A stretch of 64,000 bases of DNA from Bradyrhizobium sp. CB82 (GCF_029714405.1 NZ_CP121651.1:62001-126000), one strand, 5' to 3'. Shown: positions 48,563-57,240, numbered from the stretch's first letter. A program made the numbers and translations. The notes: generated from the letters alone by a model not told the origin.

Positions 48563-48907
48563 CTACTTCTTCTTTGCAGGCCCGAAATCAGGCTGCCAAG
48601 CGGCATCCTTCCGGCTCGGCGCTGCCGCGATCACTTTCGCCTTTTCCTTCTTCGGCTTCTTGGCTTCGCGATTGCCGCGTTGCTGGCCCTTCGCCATGTC
48701 ACTCTCCTTAAATAGTTTGAGTTCGTCGAGTTCGTTGGACTGCAGCACCCGCCCGCGGGGAGTGCAGACCCTCACGTCCATGTAGCCTTCGCGCAGCAAT
48801 TTTAGCGCAAAGCGCAACGCGACCTTCGCGGTGCCGCGGCCGATATTGGAGCTGCCATATTCGTTGGTCCCACTGACCAGATACGACACGCGTGTTGGCT
48901 TAGCCAT
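48563..48907 (-). CDS. Two small proteins fused in one frame (114 aa)
   Basis: Residues 1-66 (MAKPTRVSYLVSGTNEYGSS ... ALKLLREGYMDVRVCTPRGR) look like one small protein; residues 71-114 (MAKGQQRGNREAKKPKKEKA ... FGPAKKK) like a separate lysine-rich protein. A perfect AAGGAGAGTGAC stands before the internal ATG at 48697, so the second part was probably, and may still be, translated on its own. The whole unit recurs at 58449-58808. Start at 48907 overlaps the micro-membrane gene by 8 bases. Functions unknown; the lysine-rich tail could bind nucleic acid. Confidence 0.7.
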   Translation of the reverse strand: MAKPTRVSYLVSGTNEYGSSNIGRGTAKVALRFALKLLREGYMDVRVCTPRGRVLQSNELDELKLFKESDMAKGQQRGNREAKKPKKEKAKVIAAAPSRKDAAWQPDFGPAKKK

Positions 48908-48998
48908 TGATGATAACGGCCGCACACACAAGAAGCAGCAGGAACAGCGGAACAATCACCGGCGGCACGATCCACTCCGAGATGCGACCATGTGACAT
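48900..48998 (-). CDS. Micro membrane protein EWxVPP (32 aa)
   Basis: MSHGRISEWIVPPVIVPLFL plus LLLVCAAVIING: one membrane span. First gene of a three-part unit, overlapping the next gene by 8 bases (48900-48907). GCAGGAGCG, part of leader L7, is its ribosome site. Paralogues at 36002-36109 and at the start of 58449-58808. Confidence 0.75.
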   Translation of the reverse strand: MSHGRISEWIVPPVIVPLFLLLLVCAAVIING

Positions 48999-49076
48999 CG
49001 AACGCTCCTGCGAGGCCTTCGGCGGGAGCCGACCCTCAGTCACCGGTCAAAGCCGTTGAGAAGTGCGGTGATGCCA
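48999..49076 (-). promoter_or_regulatory. Structured 5' leader, copy L7
   Basis: P1: TCACCG with CGGTGA (plus-strand 49066-49071 and 49040-49045). P2: GCTCC with GGAGC (49025-49029 and 49004-49008). GGAGC lies 5 bases upstream of the micro-protein ATG. Confidence 0.7.
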
Positions 49077-49252
49077 GCGACACTACGCCGGTGCCGAACC
49101 AATAGCGAGGGTTAAGTGGCCGCGCGGGTGCCGGCTCCTGTGACATCTTCGTTTGCGGGCGGGGCACAATAGTGCTGGCTATTGCCGCGCGAGCGGCGCA
49201 TGGTCGCGACGGCCAGCATCGTTTGGGGCTTCACTTGCGAAAGGCAGCGTGC

Positions 49253-49519
49253 ATGACCATCCGCTCGCGGCGAGCAACCGTCACCTTCAAACATCCGTTC
49301 CGCATCCGCGGCATCGAGCGCGCCTTGCCGGCCGGCGCCTATGAGGTCGTCACAGATGAGGAGACGATCGAGGGGCTGACCTTCTCAGCCTATCGTCGTA
49401 TTGCTACGATGATCACCGTTCCTGCCGAAAGTGGCCGCGGCGCCACTGAGATGCTGTCGATCGGCTCGATCGGTCTTGCGAACGCACAAGCTGTGGACGC
49501 GAGTATCGCCCATGATTGA
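49253..49519 (+). CDS. Cassette gene A, copy 2 (88 aa)
   Basis: MTIRSRRATVTFKHPFRIRG, GAYEVVTDEETIEGLTF and YRRIATMITVP, clearly homologous to 35239-35508 and 54282-54551. Preceded by GCGAAAGGCAGCGTGC. Overlaps gene B by 8 bases (49512-49519). Probably an interacting pair; no known domain. Confidence 0.75.
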   Translation: MTIRSRRATVTFKHPFRIRGIERALPAGAYEVVTDEETIEGLTFSAYRRIATMITVPAESGRGATEMLSIGSIGLANAQAVDASIAHD

Positions 49520-49808
49520 CCTGCCGGTCGATCTCGACAAGCGCCGCGGCATGGCCGCGCAGAAGGCCACCGACCTGCGCCGCGCCTTGGCTGACGTCGA
49601 GGCCAATCTGCGCGAGGTGCGCGAGTGCGAGGCTGATCTCGAAAACCGCATGATGACCGTTCCTGCCGCGTCCTGGCAGGAGGCGGCTATGAAGGCACGC
49701 CAAGTGCTCAACCTCTATGCTGCAAGTCTGCCTGCCGAGGATACGCGTCATCGCGCACTGGTGGCCGCGCTATTCGACGATTTCGCTCGGCTGTCGGACG
49801 AGATCTAA
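49512..49808 (+). CDS. Cassette gene B, copy 2 (98 aa)
   Basis: MIDLPVDLDKRRGMAAQKAT then LRRALADVEANLREVRECEA, an extended coiled-coil helix, and WQEAAMKARQVLNLYAASLP ending ALVAALFDDFARLSDEI. Intact homologue at 54544-54840, truncated one at 35501. Translation coupled to gene A through ATGATTGA. Could form a helical hairpin partner for the beta-rich gene A product. Confidence 0.75.
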   Translation: MIDLPVDLDKRRGMAAQKATDLRRALADVEANLREVRECEADLENRMMTVPAASWQEAAMKARQVLNLYAASLPAEDTRHRALVAALFDDFARLSDEI

Positions 49809-49995
49809 GGCGAACGTCGGCCGAGCACTCTCGGCTCGACTGGGGGAGCGGAAGCCCACAGTCGATGATTGCAGGGACGCCATGCCGGGTCCCAATCATG
49901 TAGCTGGAGCGAACCGCGACGTTGACCTGCGAAGACCTGGATATGCGTTCAGGTCCTCTCGCGCTGGCGCCGACATTCTCTAAAACGGGGCGCTC

Positions 49996-50232
49996 ATGAT
50001 GATCAGATATTTCTTCGATATCAGAGACGATCAGGAGCTCTACCCCGACGAAGACGGAATAGAGTTTTCCACGCAGCGCGAGGCCGAGATGGAGGCGGCT
50101 CACACGTTGGCAGGATTGGCACGTGATTTGGCGGGTCAGGAAGACCGCCCGGACGTTCCAGTCGAGGTCCGAACGGAGGCGGGCCGCTTATTTCAGGCGG
50201 CACTGATCTTCGAAGCCGATAAATCCAAGTAA
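49996..50232 (+). CDS. DUF6894 family protein (78 aa)
   Basis: MMIRYFFDIRDDQELYPDED then GIEFSTQREAEMEAAHTLAG and VEVRTEAGRLFQAALIFEA. The RYFFDxxD...D..G.E and A..EA...L pattern defines DUF6894, a small family of unknown function in rhizobia. Full length. Confidence 0.85.
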   Translation: MMIRYFFDIRDDQELYPDEDGIEFSTQREAEMEAAHTLAGLARDLAGQEDRPDVPVEVRTEAGRLFQAALIFEADKSK

Positions 50233-50323
50233 CAGACCTCTCCTTGTTGCGCGTTTGAACCGTGAGGGATTCTGTTCCGCGCCTGAGGTGGCAGTTGCAT
50301 TGCCCAACTCGCCGCTGCGGCGC

Positions 50324-51133
50324 TCAACAGACGAGTTCGTCGGTCCAAACCTTGAAGCTGAGTAACGTGTTGGGTCCGAATGTCTGGGTGATTGGAACGT
50401 CGGCGGCATCGCGGCCCTGTGCGATTAGCACGCGACCGATTCGGGGAACGTTGTTACGGGGATCGAATGTGTACCAGCGCCCGCCGATATAGGCTTCGAA
50501 CCAGCCGGCAAAATCGCCGGCGGCATATGGAGGTGCCATGCCAATGTCACTGAGATAGCCCGTGCAGTAGCGCGCGGGAATGTTCATGCAGCGGCAGAAC
50601 GCAATAGCCACATGTGCATAGTCCCGGCAGACGCCTTTGCCTTCGTTAAACGCTTCCCAGGCAGTCTTGGTAGGGCGGGCGTGTTCGTAGCCAAAAGCGA
50701 TGTGGTTATGGACGAAGTCGCAGATGCCCTTGACCCGGGCCCAACCGGGCGCGGTCTTCTCGAACAACTTCCACGCCACGTCGGTAAGTCGGTCCGTCTC
50801 GACATACCGGCTGCCGAGCAAATACACGATAGTGTCCGGAGGAAGATCTTCCACCGCATGTTGCTGCGCTGATGATGCGATCACGTCGGGCAGACCGCTG
50901 TCTCGCACCGTGCCGTCCGCTGTGAGGCGCATGCGGCCGGCGGGGGCAACAAGACGGCTACACCAATTTCCGAAACCGTCGCGATAGGGCGTGATCGGTA
51001 CTGACGGCTCGCTGACAAGATGATCGGGCACGACGATGTCGGATGCCCGCGTGAAGTGGGTGCCGACAACTGCAATCAGAGGTGTCGGTTGCGGAAAGTC
51101 GTAGATCATCTCGAAGCCAACGCGGATTTTCAT
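50324..51133 (-). CDS. Transglutaminase-like cysteine protease family protein
   Basis: 269 aa. N-terminal beta-rich domain (KIRVGFEMIYDFPQPTPL) then the transglutaminase core: catalytic cysteine in GKGVCRDYAHVAIAFCR and FEAYIGGRWYTFDPRNN holding the C-terminal catalytic Asp. Soluble, no signal peptide. The start is set at MKIRVGFEM; the frame extends 93 bases upstream without family sequence. Faces the zinc metallopeptidase gene across a 220-base divergent region; both are ordinary chromosomal genes of Bradyrhizobium as far as I can recall. Confidence 0.88.
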   Translation of the reverse strand: MKIRVGFEMIYDFPQPTPLIAVVGTHFTRASDIVVPDHLVSEPSVPITPYRDGFGNWCSRLVAPAGRMRLTADGTVRDSGLPDVIASSAQQHAVEDLPPDTIVYLLGSRYVETDRLTDVAWKLFEKTAPGWARVKGICDFVHNHIAFGYEHARPTKTAWEAFNEGKGVCRDYAHVAIAFCRCMNIPARYCTGYLSDIGMAPPYAAGDFAGWFEAYIGGRWYTFDPRNNVPRIGRVLIAQGRDAADVPITQTFGPNTLLSFKVWTDELVC

Positions 51134-51354
51134 GGGGATCTGGCTCCAATGAGACGATTGAGAACGTCGCAAGACCTGTCTGCGCATCGTCACCGATGAA
51201 TGCCGCGAGCGCTCAACCGCGAACACTATGACATCGCAGCCCGGATGGCCAGCAGGGTGCGCGATTGAGTTGAGATCATGTCCAACACCTGACGGGAACC
51301 CGCTTCAAACTGAAGGCTTTCTTGAAGATGAAAATGCGATCCGAATTTAAACCC

Positions 51355-51516
51355 ATGTCCACTCAACCGGCGCAGGCCTGGCTGGCACGGCCTATGTCCG
51401 AGAAAGCGTCCCACCAGTGTCGCACTGTGAGCGAGGCCGACGCCGACATTCTGAGGAAACGCGCATTGAAGAGGCAGCGCGCGCTGATCGCCCTCAATGG
51501 CCGAGCGCGATCATGA
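51355..51516 (+). CDS. Small hypothetical protein (53 aa)
   Basis: MSTQPAQAWLARPMSEKASH then VSEADADILRKRALKRQRAL. Its stop overlaps the ATG of the metallopeptidase gene (ATGA at 51513-51516), so the two are coupled. Internal ATG 51394 (MSEKASH) is an alternative start. Unknown function. Confidence 0.5.
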   Translation: MSTQPAQAWLARPMSEKASHQCRTVSEADADILRKRALKRQRALIALNGRARS

Positions 51517-52508
51517 GAGATTTCAAGTGTCCTCATTGCGGGCGGCTATCGGCTTTTGAGGCCTCCGAGTGCAATGGCTGCACGCAGCCGTTAATGTTCG
51601 ATCCTGAGAACATGGCAATGGTCGGCATGGAAAGTGCCCTTGAATGCGTGAACCGGAATATCATCGGTTGCAATTGGCGCGCTGTTGCGTCGGCTCCCTA
51701 CTGCCTGTCCTGCTCCCTGACCCAGGTCATTCCCAGCACGCAGAATACGCAAAATGTGTCGCTTTGGACGCGCGTGGAGGAAGCCAAGCGCAGACTGATC
51801 TACGACCTGCGACGGCTCCGCCTGCCCATCGCGTCCGCGGGTGGATTTCAGCTGGCATTCGAGATTCTGTCCGACGAGCATGGGCCGGTCCTGACGGGGC
51901 ACGAATCCGGCCTGATAACGGTCAACCTTGCGGAGGCGGACGATGTGCAACGCGAGATCAGGCGCGTTTCCTTTCGTGAACCCTATCGCACCCTTCTTGG
52001 TCATTTTCGACACGAAATAGGGCACTTCTACTGGAATGCCCTGATACACGAAGGAGGCTTCCGATCGCCCTTTCGGCTGGTGTTCGGCGACGAGACCGAG
52101 AATTACCAGGCTGCGCTTGCCGCCTATTACGCCCGTCAAGATCGGTCTGACGACCCGACAAGTCACATCAGCATGTATGCGACATCTCATCCCTGGGAAG
52201 ACTGGGCAGAAACCTTCGCCCACTTCTTACATATCGTTTCGACCCTGGATTCCCTGGCGGGACTTCCGCTGTCTTTGGACGCGCGCGCAAAGCACACGCT
52301 AAACGATCCCTATCTCGAAGTCGATTTTGGTGCACTTTTGGAGTTGTGGAGTCCGCTCGCACTGACGATCAACCGTCTCAACCGTTCACTGGGTCTTGCC
52401 GACGCGTACCCGTTCGACATTTCGCCCGCAGTTAAAGGCAAACTACACCTGGTCCATATGGCGATTTCGGCTTTTAGAAATCGGCAAGGATCAAGGGCAG
52501 CCGGGTAG
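51513..52508 (+). CDS. Putative zinc-binding metallopeptidase (zinc ribbon plus HExxH)
   Basis: 331 aa. N-terminal zinc ribbon with CPHC and CNGC near residues 6-24 and more cysteines at CNW and CLSC near 55-70. The catalytic HEIGHFYW (HExxH) is near residue 169, followed by HPWEDWAETFAHFLHI, the downstream acidic ligand region of the DUF2248 putative metallopeptidases. Start at MRDFKCPHC; the longer frame upstream overlaps the 53-aa gene. No signal peptide, so cytoplasmic. Confidence 0.88.
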   Translation: MRDFKCPHCGRLSAFEASECNGCTQPLMFDPENMAMVGMESALECVNRNIIGCNWRAVASAPYCLSCSLTQVIPSTQNTQNVSLWTRVEEAKRRLIYDLRRLRLPIASAGGFQLAFEILSDEHGPVLTGHESGLITVNLAEADDVQREIRRVSFREPYRTLLGHFRHEIGHFYWNALIHEGGFRSPFRLVFGDETENYQAALAAYYARQDRSDDPTSHISMYATSHPWEDWAETFAHFLHIVSTLDSLAGLPLSLDARAKHTLNDPYLEVDFGALLELWSPLALTINRLNRSLGLADAYPFDISPAVKGKLHLVHMAISAFRNRQGSRAAG

Positions 52509-52746
52509 GTTGTCGATTGTAGGCGATATCTATCGGATCTGCTCGCGCTTCCGAGGCTCGAGCAATCTCGCTGGCACGGAGGCATGGTTATCGTGGGTCA
52601 ACAAGCCGGCTACGAAGCAAATACGCAGGCTATTCGGAAGGCCAATAAGCCAAAAAATGCCGTAAGCGGCGTCCGCAATGCATTCCGGTCTGGGCACAAC
52701 GCCGAAAATGCGGCAGGCATTCCGGAGAAGCGGTGTCAAATAGACA

Positions 52747-52998
52747 TCAAGGCATCGAATCGAACTCAGGAGGTACCCGACCTGCTCGAAAGAGCACTAT
52801 CGGCTTGTCGTCGTAGTCACCAGTCTCGGCATCCGAGCATGTAGAGAACGCAACGACCCCCGCCTTGCTCAACGCAAGTCTTTCGGCAGTTCGACGCGCG
52901 CTTTCCTCGGTCCGGCACACAATCGGCGCACCGGCCTTCAACTGGTCGTCTTTCGCGGGGTCAAAGGATTGAACGAGAAAGTGCGTCTGACGGGCCAT
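52747..52998 (-). CDS. Hypothetical protein (83 aa)
   Basis: MARQTHFLVQSFDPAKDDQL, APIVCRTEESARRTAERLAL, GVVAFSTCSDAETGDYDDKP. Compact alpha/beta protein with coding character; GGAGAGCGAGTCCTG precedes the ATG. I know similar Bradyrhizobium proteins but no function. The preceding 240 bases (52509-52746) hold no gene. Confidence 0.65.
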   Translation of the reverse strand: MARQTHFLVQSFDPAKDDQLKAGAPIVCRTEESARRTAERLALSKAGVVAFSTCSDAETGDYDDKPIVLFRAGRVPPEFDSMP

Positions 52999-53040
52999 CA
53001 GGACTCGCTCTCCAGATCGTGTGCTCGACGAATGGGCTCG

Positions 53041-53412
53041 TCAGGTCTTTGTCGCCGTCTTAGCGAGCTCTGTCTCGATGCCGGTGGCACAAGCCTTGGC
53101 GAATGAGTAATCCATGCTCGTGGACGCCACACTCTTCACGAATTCGCTGACGACGTTCTCCCTGGAATAAGGGCTGGCCGCCTTGAATTTGGCGAGAGCA
53201 CCGTCCGCGGCAGTGAACTGGGCGACACAGAGCGGTACCAGGACGGACATCCGGCCACTGGTCTCCGCCGTGACGCGCATGATTCTAGCTGTCTCCCCAG
53301 TGACCCAGCCGCCCCAGGCAAATCCAATCGCCATGGTTGCTACCGCGCCGAATGCGATTCCTTGAAGGAAGCGAGTACGCGCCTCGCCTTGCAATATTGC
53401 AGGAAGCTTCAT
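53041..53412 (-). CDS. Membrane-anchored hypothetical protein (123 aa)
   Basis: MKLPAILQGEARTRFLQGIA then a helix FGAVATMAIGFAWGGWVTG, followed by a periplasmic or cytoplasmic helical domain (MSVLVPLCVAQFTAADGALA, KSVASTSMDYSFAKACATGI). Start at MKLPAIL, because residues before it in the longer frame are not family-like. Its soluble domain matches the relic at 34781-35023. Confidence 0.65.
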   Translation of the reverse strand: MKLPAILQGEARTRFLQGIAFGAVATMAIGFAWGGWVTGETARIMRVTAETSGRMSVLVPLCVAQFTAADGALAKFKAASPYSRENVVSEFVKSVASTSMDYSFAKACATGIETELAKTATKT

Positions 53413-53684
53413 GAAGGTCGCCTTTCTTGATCGCATCCAGGCGCGCACCTGCGCTGCTGTCGCGCCTTGGTAAACCAATGTTATGATTGCGCCTTCCGAT
53501 GGCACGTGAGCTGCTGCTACGACGACGCGCGGCGACTTCGGAGGTCGCTGCTTCCTGGGCAGCTTTCAAGGTGAGCATCTGCCAACCTTTGGCGAAACAC
53601 TATATCTTTAACGTGACGGTGTAAATGATATTCGATCTGCGTGCGGCTGCACGTCCGCCCCGCGATCGGCAACGGCCGCTTTGC

Positions 53685-53876
53685 CTAGTCACACGCGCCG
53701 CTTTGCCAGAGCGTTACGGCTGCGACGAGCTGGTTGTAATTGGCGTCTCTGAATTCCTCATCCCAACGCATCAGCTCGTGGGCGATCTTATGTGGCGTGT
53801 AGGCACGGAAAATGAAACCATCCACGAGATGCCGCGCGGCCGCAAGATCCATGGTTTCTTTGGTGATGGCCTTCAT
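53685..53876 (-). CDS. Small hypothetical protein KETMDxAAARHL (63 aa), copy 2
   Basis: MKAITKETMDLAAARHLVDG, RAYTPHKIAHELMRWDEEFR, NYNQLVAAVTLWQSG: about 75 percent identical by eye to 35625-35816. Located about 400 bases from cassette copy 3, on the opposite strand. Confidence 0.7.
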   Translation of the reverse strand: MKAITKETMDLAAARHLVDGFIFRAYTPHKIAHELMRWDEEFRDANYNQLVAAVTLWQSGACD

Positions 53877-54281
53877 GCGACGCCACTATTGCTAACCCGC
53901 CGCGAGACGCGCGCTAGACAACTGGTCGTGTTTGGCGTCGGTGGCAGTGCGGGGTGTGTTCGGGCGCGCTGTCGGTACTGGCAACGGATTGCGTGGGAGA
54001 TGGATCCCTTCTGGAGCAGGCGAGAGCAGAACACGTTCAGCCATCGTGGGCACCCTCGCTGCCGAACGTGATGCCGTTCACGGCCGGCCTCCTTTGTCGG
54101 AGCCCCGCCGACGACGCTGCGCTTGCTGACGGGGAATAGCCAGCGAAATCGGCGCTCTTGACGCTCCAACTCGAAGGTCCGTCCGTTCGCTGCGAGTCCG
54201 AGAAAGTTGTGGCTATCGCAGCTTGGGAGGCGCATGCTCCCGAGCAGCGCCAGCGGCGCTCTTGTCGAAAGGTAGGTGCGC
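53877..54281. other. Decayed region between two small genes
   Basis: About 400 bases. The minus strand shows protein-like pieces (RTFELERQERRFRWLFPV, KEAGRERHHV) broken over frames, perhaps a relic of an unidentified small gene. Nothing intact. Confidence 0.4.
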
Positions 54282-54551
54282 ATGACCATCCGCTCACGTC
54301 GTGAGGTCGTCACCTTCAAGCGCCCGTTCCGCATCAAGAGCATCGATCGTCTGTTGCCGGCCGGTGCCTACGAGATCATCACGGACGAGGAAACGATCGA
54401 CGGGCTGTCGTTTGAGGCATTCCGCCGCGTCGCCACCATGATGATCGTACCGGCCGAGGGCACGCTCGGGCTGGCTACAGAGATGATATCGATCGGCTCG
54501 GTTGAACTGTCGGACGCGCTGCTGATCGACGCAAGGACGCCCCATGACTGA
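54282..54551 (+). CDS. Cassette gene A, copy 3 (89 aa)
   Basis: MTIRSRREVVTFKRPFRIKS, GAYEIITDEETIDGLSFEAF and RRVATMMIVPAEG. Third paralogue of the A family, most like copy 1. GTCGAAAGGTAGGTGCGC is upstream. Overlaps gene B by 8 bases (54544-54551). Confidence 0.75.
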   Translation: MTIRSRREVVTFKRPFRIKSIDRLLPAGAYEIITDEETIDGLSFEAFRRVATMMIVPAEGTLGLATEMISIGSVELSDALLIDARTPHD

Positions 54552-54840
54552 CGAGCCGCTCGATCTGGATGGCCATCGCGGTATAGAGGCTCAGAAGGCA
54601 ACCAAACTCCGTCGCTCCCTCGCAGTGCTTGAGAACAACGCAAGGAGGCTGCGCGACCAGCAGGCGGTCGTCGAAAACGAACTTCTCTCGGTGCCGGCAG
54701 CGTCGTGGCCGGACGCCGCCGCCAAGGCGCGTTATGTACTGAATCTGTACGCCGCAGGACTGTCGCCGGAAGATAGCCGCCATCGCGCCCTTGTCGCGGC
54801 TATATTCGAGGATTTTGCGCGGCTCACTCGCGAGGCTTGA
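54544..54840 (+). CDS. Cassette gene B, copy 3 (98 aa)
   Basis: MTDEPLDLDGHRGIEAQKAT, LRRSLAVLENNARRLRDQQA, WPDAAAKARYVLNLYAAGLS, ALVAAIFEDFARLTREA. Intact partner of gene A copy 3, same length as copy 2. Coiled-coil centre. Confidence 0.75.
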   Translation: MTDEPLDLDGHRGIEAQKATKLRRSLAVLENNARRLRDQQAVVENELLSVPAASWPDAAAKARYVLNLYAAGLSPEDSRHRALVAAIFEDFARLTREA

Positions 54841-55004
54841 ACAAGCTGGATGTCCTGTGAGCGGGAGCCAGCAGGTCATGCACTGCGCAAAGGCACGCGT
54901 CCACTGGAACCCTGAGCGCCTGGGTCGATTACCTCACGAGCGGCCGGATGCGCCCACCTCGGAGACGGTGCGTCGAAGGAAAAGGAGCCCGGGATGAGCT
55001 CACA

Positions 55005-55209
55005 ATGGAGGATAACCATCTGCGGCTGAACGCAAAGCCCCAACCGATCAGAAGCCATACAGCTGCTGGTTAAGGCGGCGCTGGACACCCTGCGCGCTCG
55101 GCCCAAGCGGGCAGCTCCCAAGTCAGAGCGCGAGAGCTCTCGCAACCGCGCAAAGGAGCTGGCCTCTTATGCAATCGATCGGCCGGAGTTCGGATCAAAG
55201 CGAACCTGA
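55005..55209 (+). pseudogene. Small protein relic, frameshifted
   Basis: MEDNHLRLNAKPQPIRS, then in another frame AIQLLVKAALDTLRARPKRA and RNRAKELASYAIDRPEFG. The A(I)xxLVxxAL helix recalls ribbon-helix-helix regulators, but the identification is weak. The rest of 54841-55242 shows no gene. Confidence 0.35.
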
Positions 55210-55242
55210 TCGCGCGGACAGCACTATGGGCCCGCTTTGTCC

Positions 55243-55536
55243 TCAGTTTCGGATTTCTTTCAAGCGAACGACGACGCCGGTGGGTTCTGGCTGATGTGTG
55301 GTCAATTTTCTAAAGTCCGTATCGCTCCAATCCGCGAGACTTATGACCTCTCCTTCCTCAGCTTCCATCCCAGGGACCTCGAGCAGCTCCAGTACATACA
55401 GCCCCCTGGCGTCGAGAAAGAAGGTATGCTGCCCGAACAATTGGCGAAACTGCGCAACTGCTGGATGATCCTCAGCAAGCACCTGCGCTTGAAACTGAGA
55501 TAGCGTTTTGGTTATCTGAGCCTCGTTTAATTTCAT
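55243..55536 (-). CDS. Hypothetical protein (97 aa)
   Basis: MKLNEAQITKTLSQFQAQVL, EDHPAVAQFRQLFGQHTFFL, GLYVLELLEVPGMEAEEGEV, ISLADWSDTDFRKLTTH. A well-formed small alpha/beta protein that I associate with Bradyrhizobium relatives. CTAGGAACTGGCC before ATG 55536. The overlapping plus-strand frame is its shadow. Confidence 0.7.
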   Translation of the reverse strand: MKLNEAQITKTLSQFQAQVLAEDHPAVAQFRQLFGQHTFFLDARGLYVLELLEVPGMEAEEGEVISLADWSDTDFRKLTTHQPEPTGVVVRLKEIRN

Positions 55537-55621
55537 GGCCAGTTCCTAGATAAGATATTTTGCATCTGAGCCATTTCGTCTGCTCGCCACTCGTCCTGGA
55601 CTAGGCAACTGCGCCACACGG

Positions 55622-55940
55622 CTATGTGGCTGCAACACCCAGAGCTTTGCTCGTGACAGCCGACGACGATCCGCCTCGCTCGTTATGTCTTCGTGCGCCG
55701 CTGGTCGTGGTGGCCAGCGTTTGCGTAGGCTTAATAAAGACTCTTTCCTTTTTGGGTGGTGCGGCGATAAGGCCAAGCTTACGGGCCCCGCGCACGGCCT
55801 CGGATTTCTCCCTGGTCTTTTTCTCCGAGGGCTTCTCGTAGGAGCGACGACGCTTCATTTCCCTAAAGACGCCCTCGCGCTGCAGCTTCTTCTTGAGGAC
55901 GCGCTTGGTCGACGTTGTTATCGCGTACAATTACTTGCAA
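55622..55940 (-). pseudogene. rpsU: rpsU (ribosomal protein bS21) relic
   Basis: From a TTG at 55940: [13 protein letters not shown], then after a 5-base loss near 55905 the bS21 core [40 protein letters not shown] in another frame. The C-terminal tail is atypical and long. A second bS21-type gene elsewhere must supply the ribosome. Preceded by GGGAGCAACGCCG, like the leader elements. Confidence 0.75.
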
Positions 55941-55975
55941 CGGCGTTGCTCCCTTACAGTTGTCGCGCCAGATAG
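55941..55975 (-). promoter_or_regulatory. Partial leader element before rpsU relic
   Basis: The minus strand reads GGCGCGACAACTGTAAGGGA then GCAACGCCGTTG, matching the 3' end of leader L3 (CAGGGAGCAACGCCGCAG). The upstream P1 helix is not recognisable. Confidence 0.4.
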
Positions 55976-56070
55976 GCTGACGTCATGGCCGCCGAAGCCG
56001 CAACGACGCTTCGAAGAAAGTCCGGCCCGTCCGATCAAGATGAAAGGACACATCGCCCCTCAAGCGCAAA

Positions 56071-56100
56071 GGCCCACTCGATCGCGAGATCGAGTGGGCC
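56071..56100 (-). terminator. Hairpin terminator of cspA
   Basis: A perfect 13-bp stem GGCCCACTCGATC / GATCGAGTGGGCC with a 4-base loop, followed on the minus strand by TTTGCGC. It lies 42 bases after the cspA stop. Confidence 0.65.
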
Positions 56101-56141
56101 GCACAGTCATTCCAGTACATCCGTGAAATGACGAAAGCTGC

Positions 56142-56351
56142 TTACGCCAAAGAGAGGTTCTCGGCGCTGGACTTGCCACGCTTCGGGTCGGTCCTGAGCT
56201 CGAAGTTCACCCGCTGACCTTCAGCAAGTCCTTGGAGCCCCGCCCGCTCGACCGCACTGATGTGAACGAAGACATCGCTACTGCCGTCATTGGGCTGAAT
56301 GAATCCGAAGCCCTTTTGCCCGTTGAACCACTTCACTGTACCTGTAGCCAT
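56142..56351 (-). CDS. cspA: Cold shock protein (CspA family)
   Basis: 69 aa single cold-shock domain: [20 protein letters not shown] carries RNP1 (KGFGFI), and [17 protein letters not shown] carries RNP2 (VFVHI). Complete and canonical. It binds single-stranded RNA/DNA as an RNA chaperone. GAGAAATATT precedes the ATG; the roughly 120-base open stretch upstream is likely the 5' untranslated region, which in Csp genes often folds. The gene stands alone with its own terminator; the 315 bases upstream hold no other gene. Confidence 0.93.
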   Translation of the reverse strand: MATGTVKWFNGQKGFGFIQPNDGSSDVFVHISAVERAGLQGLAEGQRVNFELRTDPKRGKSSAENLSLA

Positions 56352-56666
56352 AATATTTCTCCGAAACGCCAAGGCGCACGCGATTCCAAAACACTCAATC
56401 CGACGATGTCTCTGGAAAAGGGCCACTTGGACTATACACTTCTCGCGAGAATACAAGACTTCTTTTGGCAAGCCTGAGAATTGCGATCGCCAAGGTTCCT
56501 TCGGGTCGCAGCGGCTCGCATTGCTACGCCTCGGCAGATGGATTTCAGGAAATGGCTAAACAGTAGACGATACCGTTCGTTGTGATCAACGCCCGCGTGC
56601 TGGCGAGAGAGTCCAGTTCACCAAGCGCCACCTTTCGGGCAGCTCGACCGAACGCATCTGTAGTGA

Positions 56667-56870
56667 CTACAAGAACAGGCGATCTGTCGTCTTGTCGAGC
56701 CGCTTGTCCGAACCGCTGGCATCATTGAAATGGCCAATCAATTCACCGGATGGCCGGTAGATGTTGGTTCCTTTGAGATCGTAGAGCTTTGCACCATTCA
56801 GGTCGAAGATTTCCCGGCCCACGATGATGCCGACACGAACTCCCTTGCTGTTGAAGATGTCACCTTTCAC
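56667..56870 (-). CDS. 4-fold beta flower protein (67 aa)
   Basis: GTG start (56870) with AGGAGGCTCTT just upstream, reading VKGDIFNSKGVRVGIIVGRE, IFDLNGAKLYDLKGTNIYRP, SGELIGHFNDASGSDKR. The repeated hydrophobic-D/N-G-x-K/L pattern corresponds to the 4-fold beta flower family of small beta-propeller-like proteins. Function unknown. The GTG is chosen because of the strong ribosome site; the longer frame to 56984 is not family-like. Confidence 0.7.
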   Translation of the reverse strand: MKGDIFNSKGVRVGIIVGREIFDLNGAKLYDLKGTNIYRPSGELIGHFNDASGSDKRLDKTTDRLFL

Positions 56871-56953
56871 AAGAGCCTCCTGCTTGAAAGTCCGTGGATG
56901 CTGCGCTGTTTCGCGGGAAATAGCGAGACAAATCGCCAGTATCCGAGCTATCC

Positions 56954-57190
56954 TTATCGAGGCGGCGTCAGTTCGCTGCCGCACCAGCCAAGGGCTTCGG
57001 CGTTGATCGGATCCGAAGGAGCTTGCGCATCAAGGATGACCCCGCAGCTCCGGCATCTCAAGGTCCAATGTTCGAAGCCGTGTCTTCCCGGGACAACACG
57101 CAGCACCTCCATGTTGGCCCGGCACATGGGACAGAGGGGCCGGACGGTTTCGCGTGGCGAGAGCTTGTTCGTGAGTTGCGCGTCTGGCAT
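56954..57190 (-). CDS. Zinc-ribbon small protein (78 aa), leader-controlled
   Basis: MPDAQLTNKLSPRETVRPLC with CPMC at about 20-23, then HGFEHWTLRCRSCGVILDAQ with CRSC: two CxxC knuckles of a zinc ribbon. The start at 57190 sits 5 bases after AGGAGC of leader copy L8. Possibly a regulatory or RNA-binding small protein; the exact family is unknown. Confidence 0.65.
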   Translation of the reverse strand: MPDAQLTNKLSPRETVRPLCPMCRANMEVLRVVPGRHGFEHWTLRCRSCGVILDAQAPSDPINAEALGWCGSELTPPR

Positions 57191-57240
57191 CCGATGCTCC
57201 TGGTTCTGAGGCGGGAGCCCAACACTATCAATCATTCCAC
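57191..57240 (-). promoter_or_regulatory. Structured 5' leader, copy L8 (P2 only)
   Basis: P2 is clear: GGGCTCCCGCC with AGGAGC at the ribosome site (plus-strand 57200-57205 and 57184-57198 region). The P1 helix is not recognisable upstream, so this copy may be decayed. Confidence 0.5.
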
